Numbered from the stretch's first letter, positions 27,274 through 35,556 are shown. The stretch: DNA of 64,000 nt from UBA9611 sp965237595 (GCA_965237595.1 CBDEFY010000006.1:62001-126000); one strand, 5' to 3'. A program made the numbers and translations. The notes: a model not told the origin generated them from the letters alone.

Positions 27274-27400
27274 CTTCGGCCTCCGATATTCTCTTCTCAT
27301 GGTCCGCCGCCCCCATCCTAACCTTGGTCCTTAAGGGGGAAGGAACTCTTTGCCCGCGGTGTCGAATCAATGCGTGGCTGGCGTGCGTCCTTCGATGGGC

Positions 27401-28012
27401 TCAGGATGAGCGGCAAGTGTCAAATCTTTTGTTCGATGAATCGTTCAACTTAAAATCAACCGTTCGTGGTGAGCTCGTCGAACCACCACCGGCCCTACGC
27501 CGTATCCAACGCAAAGGTGCGGTCGCAAAGGTGCGGTTGATGCGGGCCATCATCTCGTAATAGCACGCCGTAAACGCCAGACCAACGGCTCCCTCATCTC
27601 CGGCCAGGTGGGTTACGGCCTGCCAGGTCGAGTCGCGCATCTGGTCCCGGATTACCTCCAACGCGAAGTGCACCCATATACCTTCTTTCGGCAGCAGCCC
27701 GCGCGGCGCGGTCCCGGCAGCGATACCATCGATGACCGCGTCGCTGACGCCGGCTTCACGCGCCAACGGTACAAAGGAATCCCAGAGGGCGCTGCTATTC
27801 CGCTCATGAGCCACGGTCAGGGTTACCCAAGGTTCCAGACCAATTCGACCGACGAGTTCGTGGAGGTCGGCCAACCCGGATGCTACTTGAGAGTTGGCGA
27901 ATAAAGCCTGGAAGGTGGCCGCCAAGCCCGACTCGGCCTTGGTAACTCTTTCATACTTGATTTGCATCTCGGGCGAAAATTTTGTTTTCAGCGAGGGTGG
28001 CAGGCGTGACAT
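27401..28012 (-). CDS. Carboxymuconolactone decarboxylase-like (AhpD-fold) protein with a repeat-derived tail
   Basis: About 203 residues starting MSRLPPSLKTKFSPEMQ. LEPWVTLTVAHERNSSALWDSFVPLAREAGVSDAVIDGIAAG has the look of the AhpD/CMD helical fold, but no C-x-x-C pair is present, so peroxidase-type chemistry is not expected. The C terminus after RWIRRRA reads GGGSTSSPRTVDF, which is the translation of the dispersed TTCGACGAGCTCACC repeat at 27459-27490. The native end was therefore probably replaced when the repeat arrived. Start 28012 is chosen over 28057, which lacks family-like sequence. Function is not established. Confidence 0.65.
   Translation of the reverse strand: MSRLPPSLKTKFSPEMQIKYERVTKAESGLAATFQALFANSQVASGLADLHELVGRIGLEPWVTLTVAHERNSSALWDSFVPLAREAGVSDAVIDGIAAGTAPRGLLPKEGIWVHFALEVIRDQMRDSTWQAVTHLAGDEGAVGLAFTACYYEMMARINRTFATAPLRWIRRRAGGGSTSSPRTVDFKLNDSSNKRFDTCRSS
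27459..27490. repeat. TTCGACGAGCTCACC repeat (copy 3), inside a gene end
   Basis: ACCGTTCGTGGTGAGCTCGTCGAACCACCACC, inverted relative to copies at 9127 and 13292. It encodes GGGSTSSPRTV in the minus-strand gene. A related CGTCCTTCGATGGGCTCAGGATGAGCGG unit lies nearby at about 27387-27413. Confidence 0.8.
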
Positions 28013-28063
28013 ATACGGTCCTTTGGCGGTTCTTGCATCAACCGGAGCTTGTTCCACCGAAAC

Positions 28064-28333
28064 TCATTCCAAGAAAGGCCTTGCCTCGGGATCAACCGTA
28101 ACGTTCCGGGCGCCAAAAAGCTCCCAAGGGCTGAAGGACTCCACGAACGCCTTGGCATCCTCAACTGTGTCGAATCCCTTTCGTGAGCGCTCCGGCTCAT
28201 ACCCCATAGTTCTTGCGTAGGCGTCGATGCCGCGCTTGTTCTCCCTATACCCTCCGATGATTTCCTCGAGCCCGGCAGTATCGTCAACGACCAGATTTTG
28301 TCCCCTTTTCACAATTCTCCAATAGACACTCAT
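28064..28333 (-). CDS. Small hypothetical protein
   Basis: An 89-residue soluble protein, MSVYWRIVKRGQNLVVDDTAGLEEIIGGYRE..., with an AAAGGA site before the ATG. It has no recognised domain, signal or membrane segment; the C-terminal half (GFDTVEDAKAFVESFSPWELFG) looks helical. It lies 51 bases upstream of the AhpD-like gene on the same strand and may be co-transcribed. Function unknown. Confidence 0.65.
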   Translation of the reverse strand: MSVYWRIVKRGQNLVVDDTAGLEEIIGGYRENKRGIDAYARTMGYEPERSRKGFDTVEDAKAFVESFSPWELFGARNVTVDPEARPFLE

Positions 28334-28527
28334 TAGTACTTACTATCCTTTCGGGAATTTCAAATATTGAGCCTTCCCGTTAATCTTTTCTTGGTCCACC
28401 GGCTAACCGTTCATGTTGAGCCTGTCTTCGTCGTAAAGTTTGACCTAGTCGAAGCAGGGCGGGTCAGAGACCGGCCCCTACCCTCATCAACCAAAATCCG
28501 GTGATCGAAACGTCCCCCGCTCAGCCC

Positions 28528-28557
28528 GCTCATGGTGAGCTTGTCGAACCACCGCCC
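28528..28557. repeat. TTCGACAAGCTCACC repeat (copy 4), forming a gene end
   Basis: GCTCATGGTGAGCTTGTCGAACCACCGCCC. In the minus-strand EVE gene it supplies the last codons (GGGSTSSP) and the TGA stop. A related degenerate unit containing TGAGCCTGTC and GTCGAAGCA lies at about 28414-28457. Confidence 0.8.
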
Positions 28558-29018
28558 ATGGACACGACCTCGTCGAATTGTTCTTTCGTCGCTGGTTGGA
28601 TGGAGAGCCGCATCCCCTTCCGGATCAGCAGCATGTCCTTCAGTTTGGGGTTGGCTTTGACTTCGTCCAGGGTTACGGGCCGGGCCAAGGCGCGTTCCCC
28701 CTTGATGTCGACCATGGACCAGATTGGGTTTTCCTGGGTTGCCTTGGGGTCGTAGTGATCGTCGTTGGGGTCCAGACCGTGGAAGTCGGGATACCCTTCT
28801 CGCACGACGCTGGCGATGCCCACCACTGCCATTGGTTTGACGGCGCTGTGGTAGAAGAGGATCCTGTCACCCACCTTCATGTCGTCGCGCATGTAGTTCC
28901 GGGCCTGGTAGTTCCGGACGCCGTCCCACTCGGCCCACCCATCCGGCTCGTTCATCAGGTCGGTGAAGGAATAGGCGTTGGGCTCGGACTTGAAGAGCCA
29001 GTAACGTTTCTCGGCCAT
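28530..29018 (-). CDS. EVE domain protein
   Basis: A 162-residue EVE (PUA-like) protein, likely to bind modified nucleobases in nucleic acid. It opens MAEKRYWLFKSEPNAYSFTDL and carries WDGVRNYQARNYMRDDMKVGDRILFYHSAVKP, IASVVREGYPDFHG, NPIWSMVDIKGERAL and LLIRKGMRLSIQP in family order. TAGGAGGGAG lies before the start. The last eight residues, GGGSTSSP, and the stop codon come from a dispersed repeat. It is transcribed in the same direction as the upstream acyl-CoA synthetase. EVE proteins are sometimes linked to DNA-modification or defence genes, but none are seen here. Confidence 0.93.
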   Translation of the reverse strand: MAEKRYWLFKSEPNAYSFTDLMNEPDGWAEWDGVRNYQARNYMRDDMKVGDRILFYHSAVKPMAVVGIASVVREGYPDFHGLDPNDDHYDPKATQENPIWSMVDIKGERALARPVTLDEVKANPKLKDMLLIRKGMRLSIQPATKEQFDEVVSMGGGSTSSP

Positions 29019-29103
29019 TCTCCCTCCTGATAGGTAGCTGTCAGCCCCGATGGAATCGGGACGGTCAGCAGCCAGCTCTGATTGCTGATTGCGGATAGCT
29101 CGT

Positions 29104-30723
29104 TCAGCGTAGCTTTATTCCCGCCGCCTCCCGGTCAAAACAGCCTTCAATCAGGTCTTCGCGCTCTTGGCGGAGGACGTCTTTCCGGACCCGCAGGCTG
29201 GGTGTCCGGGGCAGCTCGTCCCGGATCTCCCAGTACCGGGGGACCTTGAAATAGGCCAGATTCTCGGCGCACCAATAGACCAGTTCTTCCGGGTCCAGCG
29301 TTGCCCCTTCCCTGGGCGTGACGTAGGCCTTGACCTCGTCCTCGCCCAGCTCCGAGGGCACGGCCAAAACCGCGCAGTCCAGCACGTTGGGATTGCGCTT
29401 GATGACGTTCTCCACCTCCTGGGAGGAGATGTTCTCCCCCCGGCGGCGGATGATGTCTTTCTTCCGGTCCACGAAGTAAAGGAACCCGTCGGCATCCACC
29501 CAGCCTAGGTCTCCGGTGTAGAGCCAACCGTCCCGCAGAGTTTCGGTGTTCTGCTCGTCGTTGCGCCAATAGCCGGGCATGATGGCCGGGTTGTTGATTG
29601 TAATCTCACCCACCGTGTCCACGCCCAAGGGTTCGCCGGTCACCTGGTCGGCGATGCGTACCTGGTTCTCGAACCCCTCCGACGGGTGCTGGCGCGGCGC
29701 CCCTGAAGACCCGGCGCGCCGGTCTTCTCCGATGCGCTCGATGGTGCCGAAGCAGGTCTCGGTCATGCCGAAGCCGACGATTATGTCCGTGGCGAACCGT
29801 TCTTGGAACTCGTCTAGAAACTCTGGCGAGAAGGACGGCGAGCCGTAGAACAGCCGGACTGTGTTGTCCTTGTCGTCGGGCGACGGAGGGTTCTTGGCCA
29901 GTACCGGCATCATCATGCCGATGAAGTTCACCACGGTGGCCTTGGCTTCCCGCACCTGGCCCCAGAACCGGGACGCGCTGAAGCGGTCGACCACCACCAG
30001 GGTACCGCCGGCGGCCAGGGCCCCCATGGTGGAGTAGTACTGGATGTTGGCGTGGTAATAGGGCAGGCAGGTGAAGAGCCGGTCATCGGAAGTGGCCTGG
30101 GTCCAGTGGGCGAACCCCTGCCCGGCGGCAACATACATCATGTGGGTCACCTGGACCCCCTTGGGATTGCCGGTGGTGCCGGAGGTGTAGACCAGCATGG
30201 AGATGTCTTGGGGCGAAACTTCGGGCAGGGACTCCAGAGGCTGGGCCTTGGCATGGGCTTCGCCGAAGTCGGTCCATGGTTGGAGGCGGAGGTTCGAACC
30301 CTCTGTCCCCCTGAGCAGCTTGACCGTGACACTGGAAGCCAAGTCTGCGGCCGCCCCGGCCACTTCACAGAGCGATGAATCGCTGACCAGGCCTTTAGCC
30401 TCGGCATTGTTCAATATGAAGGCCATCTCGTCCCGTTTGTAGGCGGTGTTGACCGGAACGCCGATGGCCCCGATGAGGGACAGGCCGAACCAAGAGTATA
30501 CGTATTCGATGCAGTTGGGCAGGAACAGACACACCCGGTCGCCCTTCGCGATGCCCAGACCGTCGAACATGGCGGCGGCCTTCAAGACGCCGTCATAGAA
30601 TTCCTGGTAGGTCTGGCTCTGACCACCGGTCTCGATGAAGGTCTTACCGGGATCCCGGGCCACGACCTGCTCTAGGAACTGGCCCAGGGACATTTCCCAA
30701 GCCTTGTTGGTGTCTGTCGGCAT
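29104..30723 (-). CDS. AMP-forming acyl-CoA synthetase
   Basis: A 539-residue ANL-superfamily acid:CoA ligase. The P-loop-like motif is LVYTSGTTGNPKGVQVTH. The substrate/adenylate region holds IVGFGMTETCFG, and GDLGWVDADGFLYFVDRKKDIIRRRGENISSQEVENVIKR is the hinge and C-terminal domain. The catalytic Lys expected near the C terminus falls in the segment before LRQEREDL, where PSLRVRKDVLR is plausible. The start at 30723 (MPTDTNKAWEM) matches family N termini; the longer reading to 30858 is not conserved-looking. It activates a carboxylic acid for the neighbouring acyl-CoA enzymes. Confidence 0.93.
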   Translation of the reverse strand: MPTDTNKAWEMSLGQFLEQVVARDPGKTFIETGGQSQTYQEFYDGVLKAAAMFDGLGIAKGDRVCLFLPNCIEYVYSWFGLSLIGAIGVPVNTAYKRDEMAFILNNAEAKGLVSDSSLCEVAGAAADLASSVTVKLLRGTEGSNLRLQPWTDFGEAHAKAQPLESLPEVSPQDISMLVYTSGTTGNPKGVQVTHMMYVAAGQGFAHWTQATSDDRLFTCLPYYHANIQYYSTMGALAAGGTLVVVDRFSASRFWGQVREAKATVVNFIGMMMPVLAKNPPSPDDKDNTVRLFYGSPSFSPEFLDEFQERFATDIIVGFGMTETCFGTIERIGEDRRAGSSGAPRQHPSEGFENQVRIADQVTGEPLGVDTVGEITINNPAIMPGYWRNDEQNTETLRDGWLYTGDLGWVDADGFLYFVDRKKDIIRRRGENISSQEVENVIKRNPNVLDCAVLAVPSELGEDEVKAYVTPREGATLDPEELVYWCAENLAYFKVPRYWEIRDELPRTPSLRVRKDVLRQEREDLIEGCFDREAAGIKLR

Positions 30724-30884
30724 AGACTGGACTACCCCGTGAATCTGTGGTGTTGATGGCCCGCTGGCTAGGTCGCCGGGCGAACTCAAACTACCATGTG
30801 GGGCATGGCGGGTCAATGGGCCTCGAATCAAGCGGCGGCGGCGAAGTTGACACTCCAATTAGCCGGCCCCGTATAATGCCGATT

Positions 30885-31325
30885 ATGCCTGAGACAAACC
30901 CGCCGGCGCCACCGGTGTCCGTCGACCCCAACCGGCTCAAGCTGACCAACGACGACGCATCTAAAGGGCCGCTAGGCGGAACCCTCATCGGATTCCAGTG
31001 CAACGAGTGCGGCACATCGGTGTTCGGTCCCGCTATCTTCTGCCAGTCGTGCACGTCCTCGGACCTGGAGCCGGTGGACCTTGGGGGCAAGGGCACCCTT
31101 TTCAGCTTCACCATAGTGAGGATCCCGCCCGCGGGCTGGCCCGGCCCGGTGCCCTACGTGTTGGGCCAGGTGGAACTGCCCCAGGGGCCGCAGGTGCTGG
31201 CGGAAGTCATCGACTGCGAACATGACGACCTCATGATAGGAATGGCGGTGGAGATGACCATCCAAGCCGTTCCGGCCGAGAACGGCGGACCGGACAAAGC
31301 CGTCTACAAGTGGCGCCCGGCTTGA
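30885..31325 (+). CDS. Zinc-ribbon OB-fold protein (DUF35 type), thiolase partner
   Basis: About 146 residues with a rubredoxin-like zinc ribbon, CNECGTSVFGPAIFCQSC, followed by an OB-fold (GGKGTLFSFTIVRIPPAGWPGPVPYVLGQVEL). Such proteins bind and channel acyl-CoA to thiolase-fold enzymes of the SCP-x/HMG-CoA synthase kind. The matching thiolase lies downstream at 31973, now separated by a toxin-antitoxin pair. Starts at 30876 and 30885 are both possible; 30885 (MPETNPPAPP) is used. It is divergent from the acyl-CoA synthetase. Confidence 0.88.
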   Translation: MPETNPPAPPVSVDPNRLKLTNDDASKGPLGGTLIGFQCNECGTSVFGPAIFCQSCTSSDLEPVDLGGKGTLFSFTIVRIPPAGWPGPVPYVLGQVELPQGPQVLAEVIDCEHDDLMIGMAVEMTIQAVPAENGGPDKAVYKWRPA

Positions 31326-31369
31326 TCGGCCCGCGTAGCCAAGGGAAGGTCCTGTAATCAAGATAAAAC

Positions 31370-31411
31370 CGTTCTGGTGTACCATTGTTGTTGGCTAGGC
31401 ACACCAGAACG
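31370..31411. promoter_or_regulatory. 11-bp inverted repeat upstream of the toxin-antitoxin operon
   Basis: CGTTCTGGTGT (31370-31380) and ACACCAGAACG (31401-31411) are perfect inverted repeats with a 20-bp spacer, ending 13 bases before the antitoxin ATG. The position fits an autoregulatory operator bound by the antitoxin or its complex. A transcript hairpin is the alternative. Confidence 0.5.
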
Positions 31412-31424
31412 ATGAGGTATCGAC

Positions 31425-31649
31425 ATGGATCCCCAGACCATAGAGCATGAGGCGCTTGGCCTGTCACCAGATGATCGGGCCAAACTCGCCCAAAAGCTTC
31501 TTCTGAGTCTCGACGTTCTTTCGGAAGATGAATCAGGACAAACGTGGTTAATCGAGGCCGACCGTCGGGCCCGTGAGCTTGACCGTGGGGATGTTCAGCC
31601 CATATCTGCGGATGAGGTCCGAAGGAAAGCAAAAGATCTGTTACGGTGA
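31425..31649 (+). CDS. Antitoxin, addiction-module component family
   Basis: A 74-residue acidic protein with the pattern of the putative addiction-module antitoxin family (TIGR02574-like): EALGLSPDDRAKLAQKLLLSLD at the N terminus and WLIEADRRARELDRGDVQPISADEVRRKAKDLLR at the C terminus. It overlaps the following toxin gene by four bases (GTGA), the usual arrangement of type II modules. An inverted repeat upstream may be the operator. Confidence 0.85.
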   Translation: MDPQTIEHEALGLSPDDRAKLAQKLLLSLDVLSEDESGQTWLIEADRRARELDRGDVQPISADEVRRKAKDLLR

Positions 31650-31939
31650 TCTACCAGTTTCACCCGGAAGCAGAGGCGGAGCATCTTGAAACCATCGCTT
31701 ACTACGAGACTCGACAAGCCGGACTAGCCGCGTCCTACCTCGCTGAGTTCGAATCAATCTTGGAGTTGGTTTGCAAAGCGCCAAGCCGGTATCCAATCGA
31801 GCACAACCCGGACATCCGCCGCATTACGTTAAGGCGGTTTCCATTCACGGTTCTCTTCCGTGAATCCGGGGGTGCGGTTCAAGTCTTGGCGGTTGCTCAC
31901 CACCGTCGTCGGCCGTCTTATTGGCTCGGCAGATTCTAG
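31646..31939 (+). CDS. RelE/ParE-family toxin
   Basis: A 97-residue basic protein of the ParE/RelE fold: YQFHPEAEAEHLETIAYYETRQAGLAASYLAEFESILELV, then RYPIEHNPDIRRITLRRFPFTVLFRESGGAVQVLAVAHHRRRPSYWLGRF. The C-terminal VLAVAHHRRRPSYW motif is characteristic. GTG start overlapping the antitoxin stop. Likely a gyrase poison (ParE) or mRNA interferase (RelE); these cannot be told apart here. Confidence 0.9.
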   Translation: MIYQFHPEAEAEHLETIAYYETRQAGLAASYLAEFESILELVCKAPSRYPIEHNPDIRRITLRRFPFTVLFRESGGAVQVLAVAHHRRRPSYWLGRF

Positions 31940-31972
31940 CAACGGCCCAAGCCTATCAATGGTGGTAATTCC

Positions 31973-33130
31973 TTGACTCAGATAAGACCGGGCCGGGAAG
32001 TTATGGTGGTGGGAGTGGGCCTGCACCCCTTCGGCCGTTTCCCTGAAAATGACCTCAGCACCCTGGCCGTGGAGGCGGTGGTGCCGGCCCTGCAGGACGC
32101 CGGGGTCAAGTGGAAGGACATACCCATCGCCTACTTCGGCCACGTCTATTACCAGGGCATGTCGGTGGGCGAGACCACCTTGTCCAAACTGGGCCTGACC
32201 GGGGTGCCCATCATTAACGTGGAGAACGCCTGCTCCAGCGGCTCGACAGCATTTTGGCAGGCCTATTGGAGCATCACCACCGGTTTATATGACCTGGCCC
32301 TGGCCTTTGGCGCGGAGAAGGTCCCCCGGGGGCCGGTGACGGTGACCGCCGAGGACAGCCCGGATCGGTACATCGGCGGCGACCACATGATGGCCGGGTA
32401 TGCCCTGCGGGGCAGGCGCTACATGGAGGAGACCGGCGCTCCGGCCACGGCCCTGGCCCAAGTGTCGGTGAAGGCCCGGCAGAACGCCGCCCTCAACCCA
32501 TTCGCCCACCGCAAGGAGACCTACACCCTGGAAGAGGTGCTGGGTTCGCGGATGGTGGCCGACCCGCTGACCTTGTTCCAGTGCTGCCCCACCAGCGAGG
32601 GCGGCGCGGCGGCGGTGCTGTGCGCCCGCGATTCTCTTCCTATGTATGGCATCGACGAGAGCCGGGCGGTGTCCATCGCCGCGGCGGTGTTGACCTCCGG
32701 CGAATACAACGGACGGGGCGCCGATCACTCGGCGTTCAGCCCCTACCGCACCGAGCCGGCGGCGCTACAAGCCTACGAGATGAGCGGCCTGGGCCCGGAA
32801 GACGTTGACTTGGTACAGGTCCACGACGCGGCCACCATCGGCGAGTTGCAGCAGATCGAGGCCCTGCATCTGTTCCCCTTCGGCGAGGCCTGGCAGGGCA
32901 CCGTGGAGGGGCGGACGGCGCTCACCGGCGACATTCCGGTGAACACCGACGGCGGACTGCTGGCCATGGGCCATCCCTTCGGGGCCTCGGGCATCCGCAT
33001 GATTCACGAGACGGTGACCCAACTGCGCGGCGAGGCCGGCCCCAGGCAGGTGCCCAACGCCAGGGTCGGCGTGGCCCAATGCTCCGGCGCCGGCGACGTC
33101 ACCACGGTCCATATCCTGAAGCGGAGCTGA
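31973..33130 (+). CDS. Thiolase-fold enzyme (SCP-x/acetyl-CoA acetyltransferase-like)
   Basis: A 385-residue thiolase of the lipid-transfer-protein (SCP-x) branch that partners with DUF35 proteins. The Cys nucleophile is in VENACSSGSTAFWQAY. HDAATIGELQQIEALHLF and NTDGGLLAMGHPFGASGIRMIHETVTQL follow, the latter carrying the His of the GHP motif, and VAQCSGAGDVTTVHIL contains the C-terminal Cys. The TTG start has GGTGG upstream. It probably acts with the OB-fold protein at 30885. It cleaves or condenses acyl-CoAs of unknown structure. Confidence 0.9.
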   Translation: MTQIRPGREVMVVGVGLHPFGRFPENDLSTLAVEAVVPALQDAGVKWKDIPIAYFGHVYYQGMSVGETTLSKLGLTGVPIINVENACSSGSTAFWQAYWSITTGLYDLALAFGAEKVPRGPVTVTAEDSPDRYIGGDHMMAGYALRGRRYMEETGAPATALAQVSVKARQNAALNPFAHRKETYTLEEVLGSRMVADPLTLFQCCPTSEGGAAAVLCARDSLPMYGIDESRAVSIAAAVLTSGEYNGRGADHSAFSPYRTEPAALQAYEMSGLGPEDVDLVQVHDAATIGELQQIEALHLFPFGEAWQGTVEGRTALTGDIPVNTDGGLLAMGHPFGASGIRMIHETVTQLRGEAGPRQVPNARVGVAQCSGAGDVTTVHILKRS

Positions 33131-33278
33131 CAGCTATCAGCCGTCAGCTTTTGGGGAAGACTTGACGATTGATAACTCGGTGCCGGAATTCCAAAAGGGG
33201 GAATGAAAAGGCTTCGGCCACCAGCAGTCATACTCGGGGAAAGGCCTGACTGCTGACCGCTGAAAGCTGACAGCTACC

Positions 33279-33578
33279 GTGCCCTCTTACCTTGTGTTGG
33301 CCGCCATGAAAGGCCGGTTTGTCTCGGAACAGGGGCACACCTACGACAACTTCCAGATGATGGGCTACTCGGACGGCGCCGACCCCTTGGCCGCCGTCAC
33401 CGCCTTCTTCGACCAGTCCCCCTACCCCATCCAGTGGGGAGACGTGGAGTACCTCTGGGCCGAGCGCCTGGCCGACGACCCCAACAACGCCCACCACGGC
33501 GACTACGAGCGGGTTTACGTGGAGACGTTGCGGGCCAGGTGGGACGGTGGTGGGGAGGGGAACCGAAAAGAGTCTTGA
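33279..33578 (+). CDS. Hypothetical protein
   Basis: A 99-residue soluble protein, MPSYLVLAAMKGRFVSEQGHTYDNFQMMGYSDGADPLAAVTAFF..., with aromatic-rich YPIQWGDVEYLWAERLADD. No family is recognised and no signal peptide is seen. GTG start, directly preceded by a cluster of GCTGACAGCT-type repeats (33222-33276) that leaves no clear ribosome binding site. Codon choice matches neighbouring real genes, which supports it being coding. Confidence 0.6.
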   Translation: MPSYLVLAAMKGRFVSEQGHTYDNFQMMGYSDGADPLAAVTAFFDQSPYPIQWGDVEYLWAERLADDPNNAHHGDYERVYVETLRARWDGGGEGNRKES

Positions 33579-33815
33579 TAGCAAAAACCTAGGAGAACAG
33601 GGTTCAATTCCTCGTATTTCCGCAGGCTGGCAGACAGACTTGATAGGGTGAAACGAATTGTCCAACCAAGAGGATGGCCTACAACTTTATAAAGACCTCA
33701 ACGACCGCATTCTTAATCAGCTGAGTGAGGTGGACCCGGAAATTCGGACAGGTGGTTAAGTGAGAGTTCTGCTCCTAAAATAGCCACAGCTGTTGCTGTG
33801 AGGGAGGAGTGGGAC

Positions 33816-34100
33816 ATGTCAAAAGAGCGGAGGAAGCACAGCCCAACATTCAAGGCCAAGGTGGCCCTGGAAGCGGTGAAGGGTGAAGAGACGGTGGCCC
33901 AACTGGCCGCCCGCTACGAGGTCCATCCCGGGCAGATCCAGGCCTGGAAGAAGTCCTTGTTGGAAGGAGCGGTCGGCGTCTTTGGTGGGAACCAAGACAA
34001 ACGCCAGAAGAGCGATGCGGTCCTTGTTGCCCGGCTCTATCAGCAGATCGGCCAACTGAAGGTTGAGCGGGATTTCTTGGCGGAGAGGCTCGGTCCATGA
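33816..34100 (+). CDS. IS3 transposase OrfA (helix-turn-helix)
   Basis: A 94-residue protein, MSKERRKHSPTFKAKVALEAVKGEETVAQLAARYEVHPGQIQAWKKSLL..., the classic IS3 OrfA HTH followed by a leucine-zipper-like VARLYQQIGQLKVERDFLAERL. GGGAGGAG precedes ATG 33816. Overlaps orfB at ATGA, so coupling or frameshifting could join them. Confidence 0.92.
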   Translation: MSKERRKHSPTFKAKVALEAVKGEETVAQLAARYEVHPGQIQAWKKSLLEGAVGVFGGNQDKRQKSDAVLVARLYQQIGQLKVERDFLAERLGP

Positions 34101-35029
34101 GCCGGGAGCGGCGGCGGGAGATGGTGGACCGGCGGCACCCAGCCTTGTCCACAGTGAGACAGTGCGCCTTACTGAGCATCAGCAGGTCCAGCCTAAACTA
34201 CCGGCGCAAGGGGACTTGCTTGGAGAACCTGACCGTGATGAAGGCGATGGACCACCAGTACCTAAGTACCCCCTTCTACGGGTCGCGGCGCATGAGGGTC
34301 TGGCTGGGCACTCAAGGTCACAGGGTGAACCGGAAGCGGGTCCAGCGTCTGATGCGGACCATGGGACTACGTGCCATCTACCGGTGGCCCCGGACCAGCA
34401 AGCCGGGGCTATATCCCTACCTCCTGAGCGGCATGGAGATCACCAGACCAAATCAGGTGTGGGCCGCCGACATCACCTACATCCCCATGGCCAAGGGTTT
34501 CTTATACCTGGTGGCCATCATGGATTGGTACACGCGGTACGTGGTGGCCTGGCGTCTTTCCAACACCTTGGATGCTGATTTCTGTGTCGAGACATTGGAG
34601 GAAGCGCTTGGCAAGGGGAAGCCAGAGGTCTTCAACACCGACCAGGGCAGCCAGTTCACCGGCGAAGCCTTCACCGGTCTCCTAGAGCAGCACGGAGTGA
34701 GAATCAGCATGGACGGGAAGGGACGCTACACCGACAACATCTTGTTGGAGCGGCTGTGGCGCACGGTTAAGTACGAGGAGGTCTACCTGAAAGCCTACTC
34801 CAACGGGCGAGAAGCCAAGGCCGGGCTTGACGCATACTTCAGCTTCTACAACAACCAAAGACCCCACCAGGCCTTGGGCTACCGGACACCGGCTGAGGTG
34901 TTCAAAGGAGACTTGGCGCCATCAGATGAACGGTCAATCAATGGGAAACGGGCACCGAACGGAGCGTTCTCAGACCTTGGAAAGACGGCGGAACTCTCAC
35001 TTAGTTTTGCACCAAACCTGTCCAACTAA
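34097..35029 (+). CDS. IS3 transposase OrfB (DDE integrase)
   Basis: A 310-residue rve-type integrase. It has the HTH_21 segment (MKAMDHQYLSTPFYGSRRMRVWL), then catalytic DDE residues in VWAADITYIPM, FNTDQGSQFTG and DNILLERLWRTVKYEEVYL, and the typical NNQRPHQALGYRTPAEVF end. Intact, so the element may be mobile. Begins ATGA over the stop of orfA. Confidence 0.93.
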   Translation: MSRERRREMVDRRHPALSTVRQCALLSISRSSLNYRRKGTCLENLTVMKAMDHQYLSTPFYGSRRMRVWLGTQGHRVNRKRVQRLMRTMGLRAIYRWPRTSKPGLYPYLLSGMEITRPNQVWAADITYIPMAKGFLYLVAIMDWYTRYVVAWRLSNTLDADFCVETLEEALGKGKPEVFNTDQGSQFTGEAFTGLLEQHGVRISMDGKGRYTDNILLERLWRTVKYEEVYLKAYSNGREAKAGLDAYFSFYNNQRPHQALGYRTPAEVFKGDLAPSDERSINGKRAPNGAFSDLGKTAELSLSFAPNLSN

Positions 35030-35261
35030 TTGGGTCCACCTCACTGTTCCATCAGCCGCGTCTTGCATTTGGCGATAATACCAAAAAAGGGTCACCATCT
35101 CTACGAACCAGTTGGGAGCCCATAGGACACCGCCTAATAAAGAGGCCTTTGTTACATAAAGCCACGGCCATCGAGATTTTCGATCTAATAGTGATGGAAG
35201 TTAGGCCAGTTGTGGGGTCATAATGATTACACGGGCCGCTAGGTGAAACCTGACAGTTTAC

Positions 35262-35556
35262 CTACGTCGTCTGCCGCCGATACATCCACGTCGTGGCAGC
35301 CAACAGCACCGCCAGCATCACTCCGGCGACCCAGACCCCGGTTAGGATGGTCTCCCATTCCCAGTCTTCAAGGACGATGGCTCGCATGGCCTCCATGACG
35401 TAGGTCACCGGGTTGATTTTGACCGTCACTTTGAACCAACCGGTTAGCTGGTCCTCGGGCATGAAGGCGGTGGTCAGGAACATGAATGGGAAGAACAACA
35501 ACCCGGCCGACTGGGTCGCCTGGGCGTTCTTGGTCTTGAGGGCGATCATTATCCAC
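35262..35556 (-). pseudogene. Duplicated 3' fragment of an ABC-2 permease gene
   Basis: The encoded segment IMIALKTKNAQATQSAGLLFF to TTWMYRRQTT nearly repeats the last 97 or so residues of the intact permease at 36246-37013, with only a few substitutions (for example FKVTVKINP for FKVAVKINP). Upstream of the homologous stretch the reading is unrelated (LHRLRQGRNRVLF), so the start of the gene is missing. It is a partial duplication in the same orientation, about 1 kb from its parent. It keeps two membrane segments but cannot form a transporter. Confidence 0.85.

Larger units (their letters stand above)
33724..35045 (+). mobile_element. IS3-family insertion sequence
   Basis: Outer ends AGTGAGGTGGACCC (33724-33737) and GGGTCCACCTCACT (35032-35045) are perfect inverted repeats, and further inside AAGTGAGAGTTC / GAACTCTCACTT also match. 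It contains orfA and orfB overlapping by four bases. Both look intact. It may interrupt a small reading frame that starts at about 33659. Confidence 0.9.

Noticed and set aside
33596..33630. tRNA fragment (AGGGTTCAATTCCT looks like a T-arm)
   Set aside because: No acceptor, D or anticodon arms can be drawn around it and the T-stem is short, so it is probably chance.
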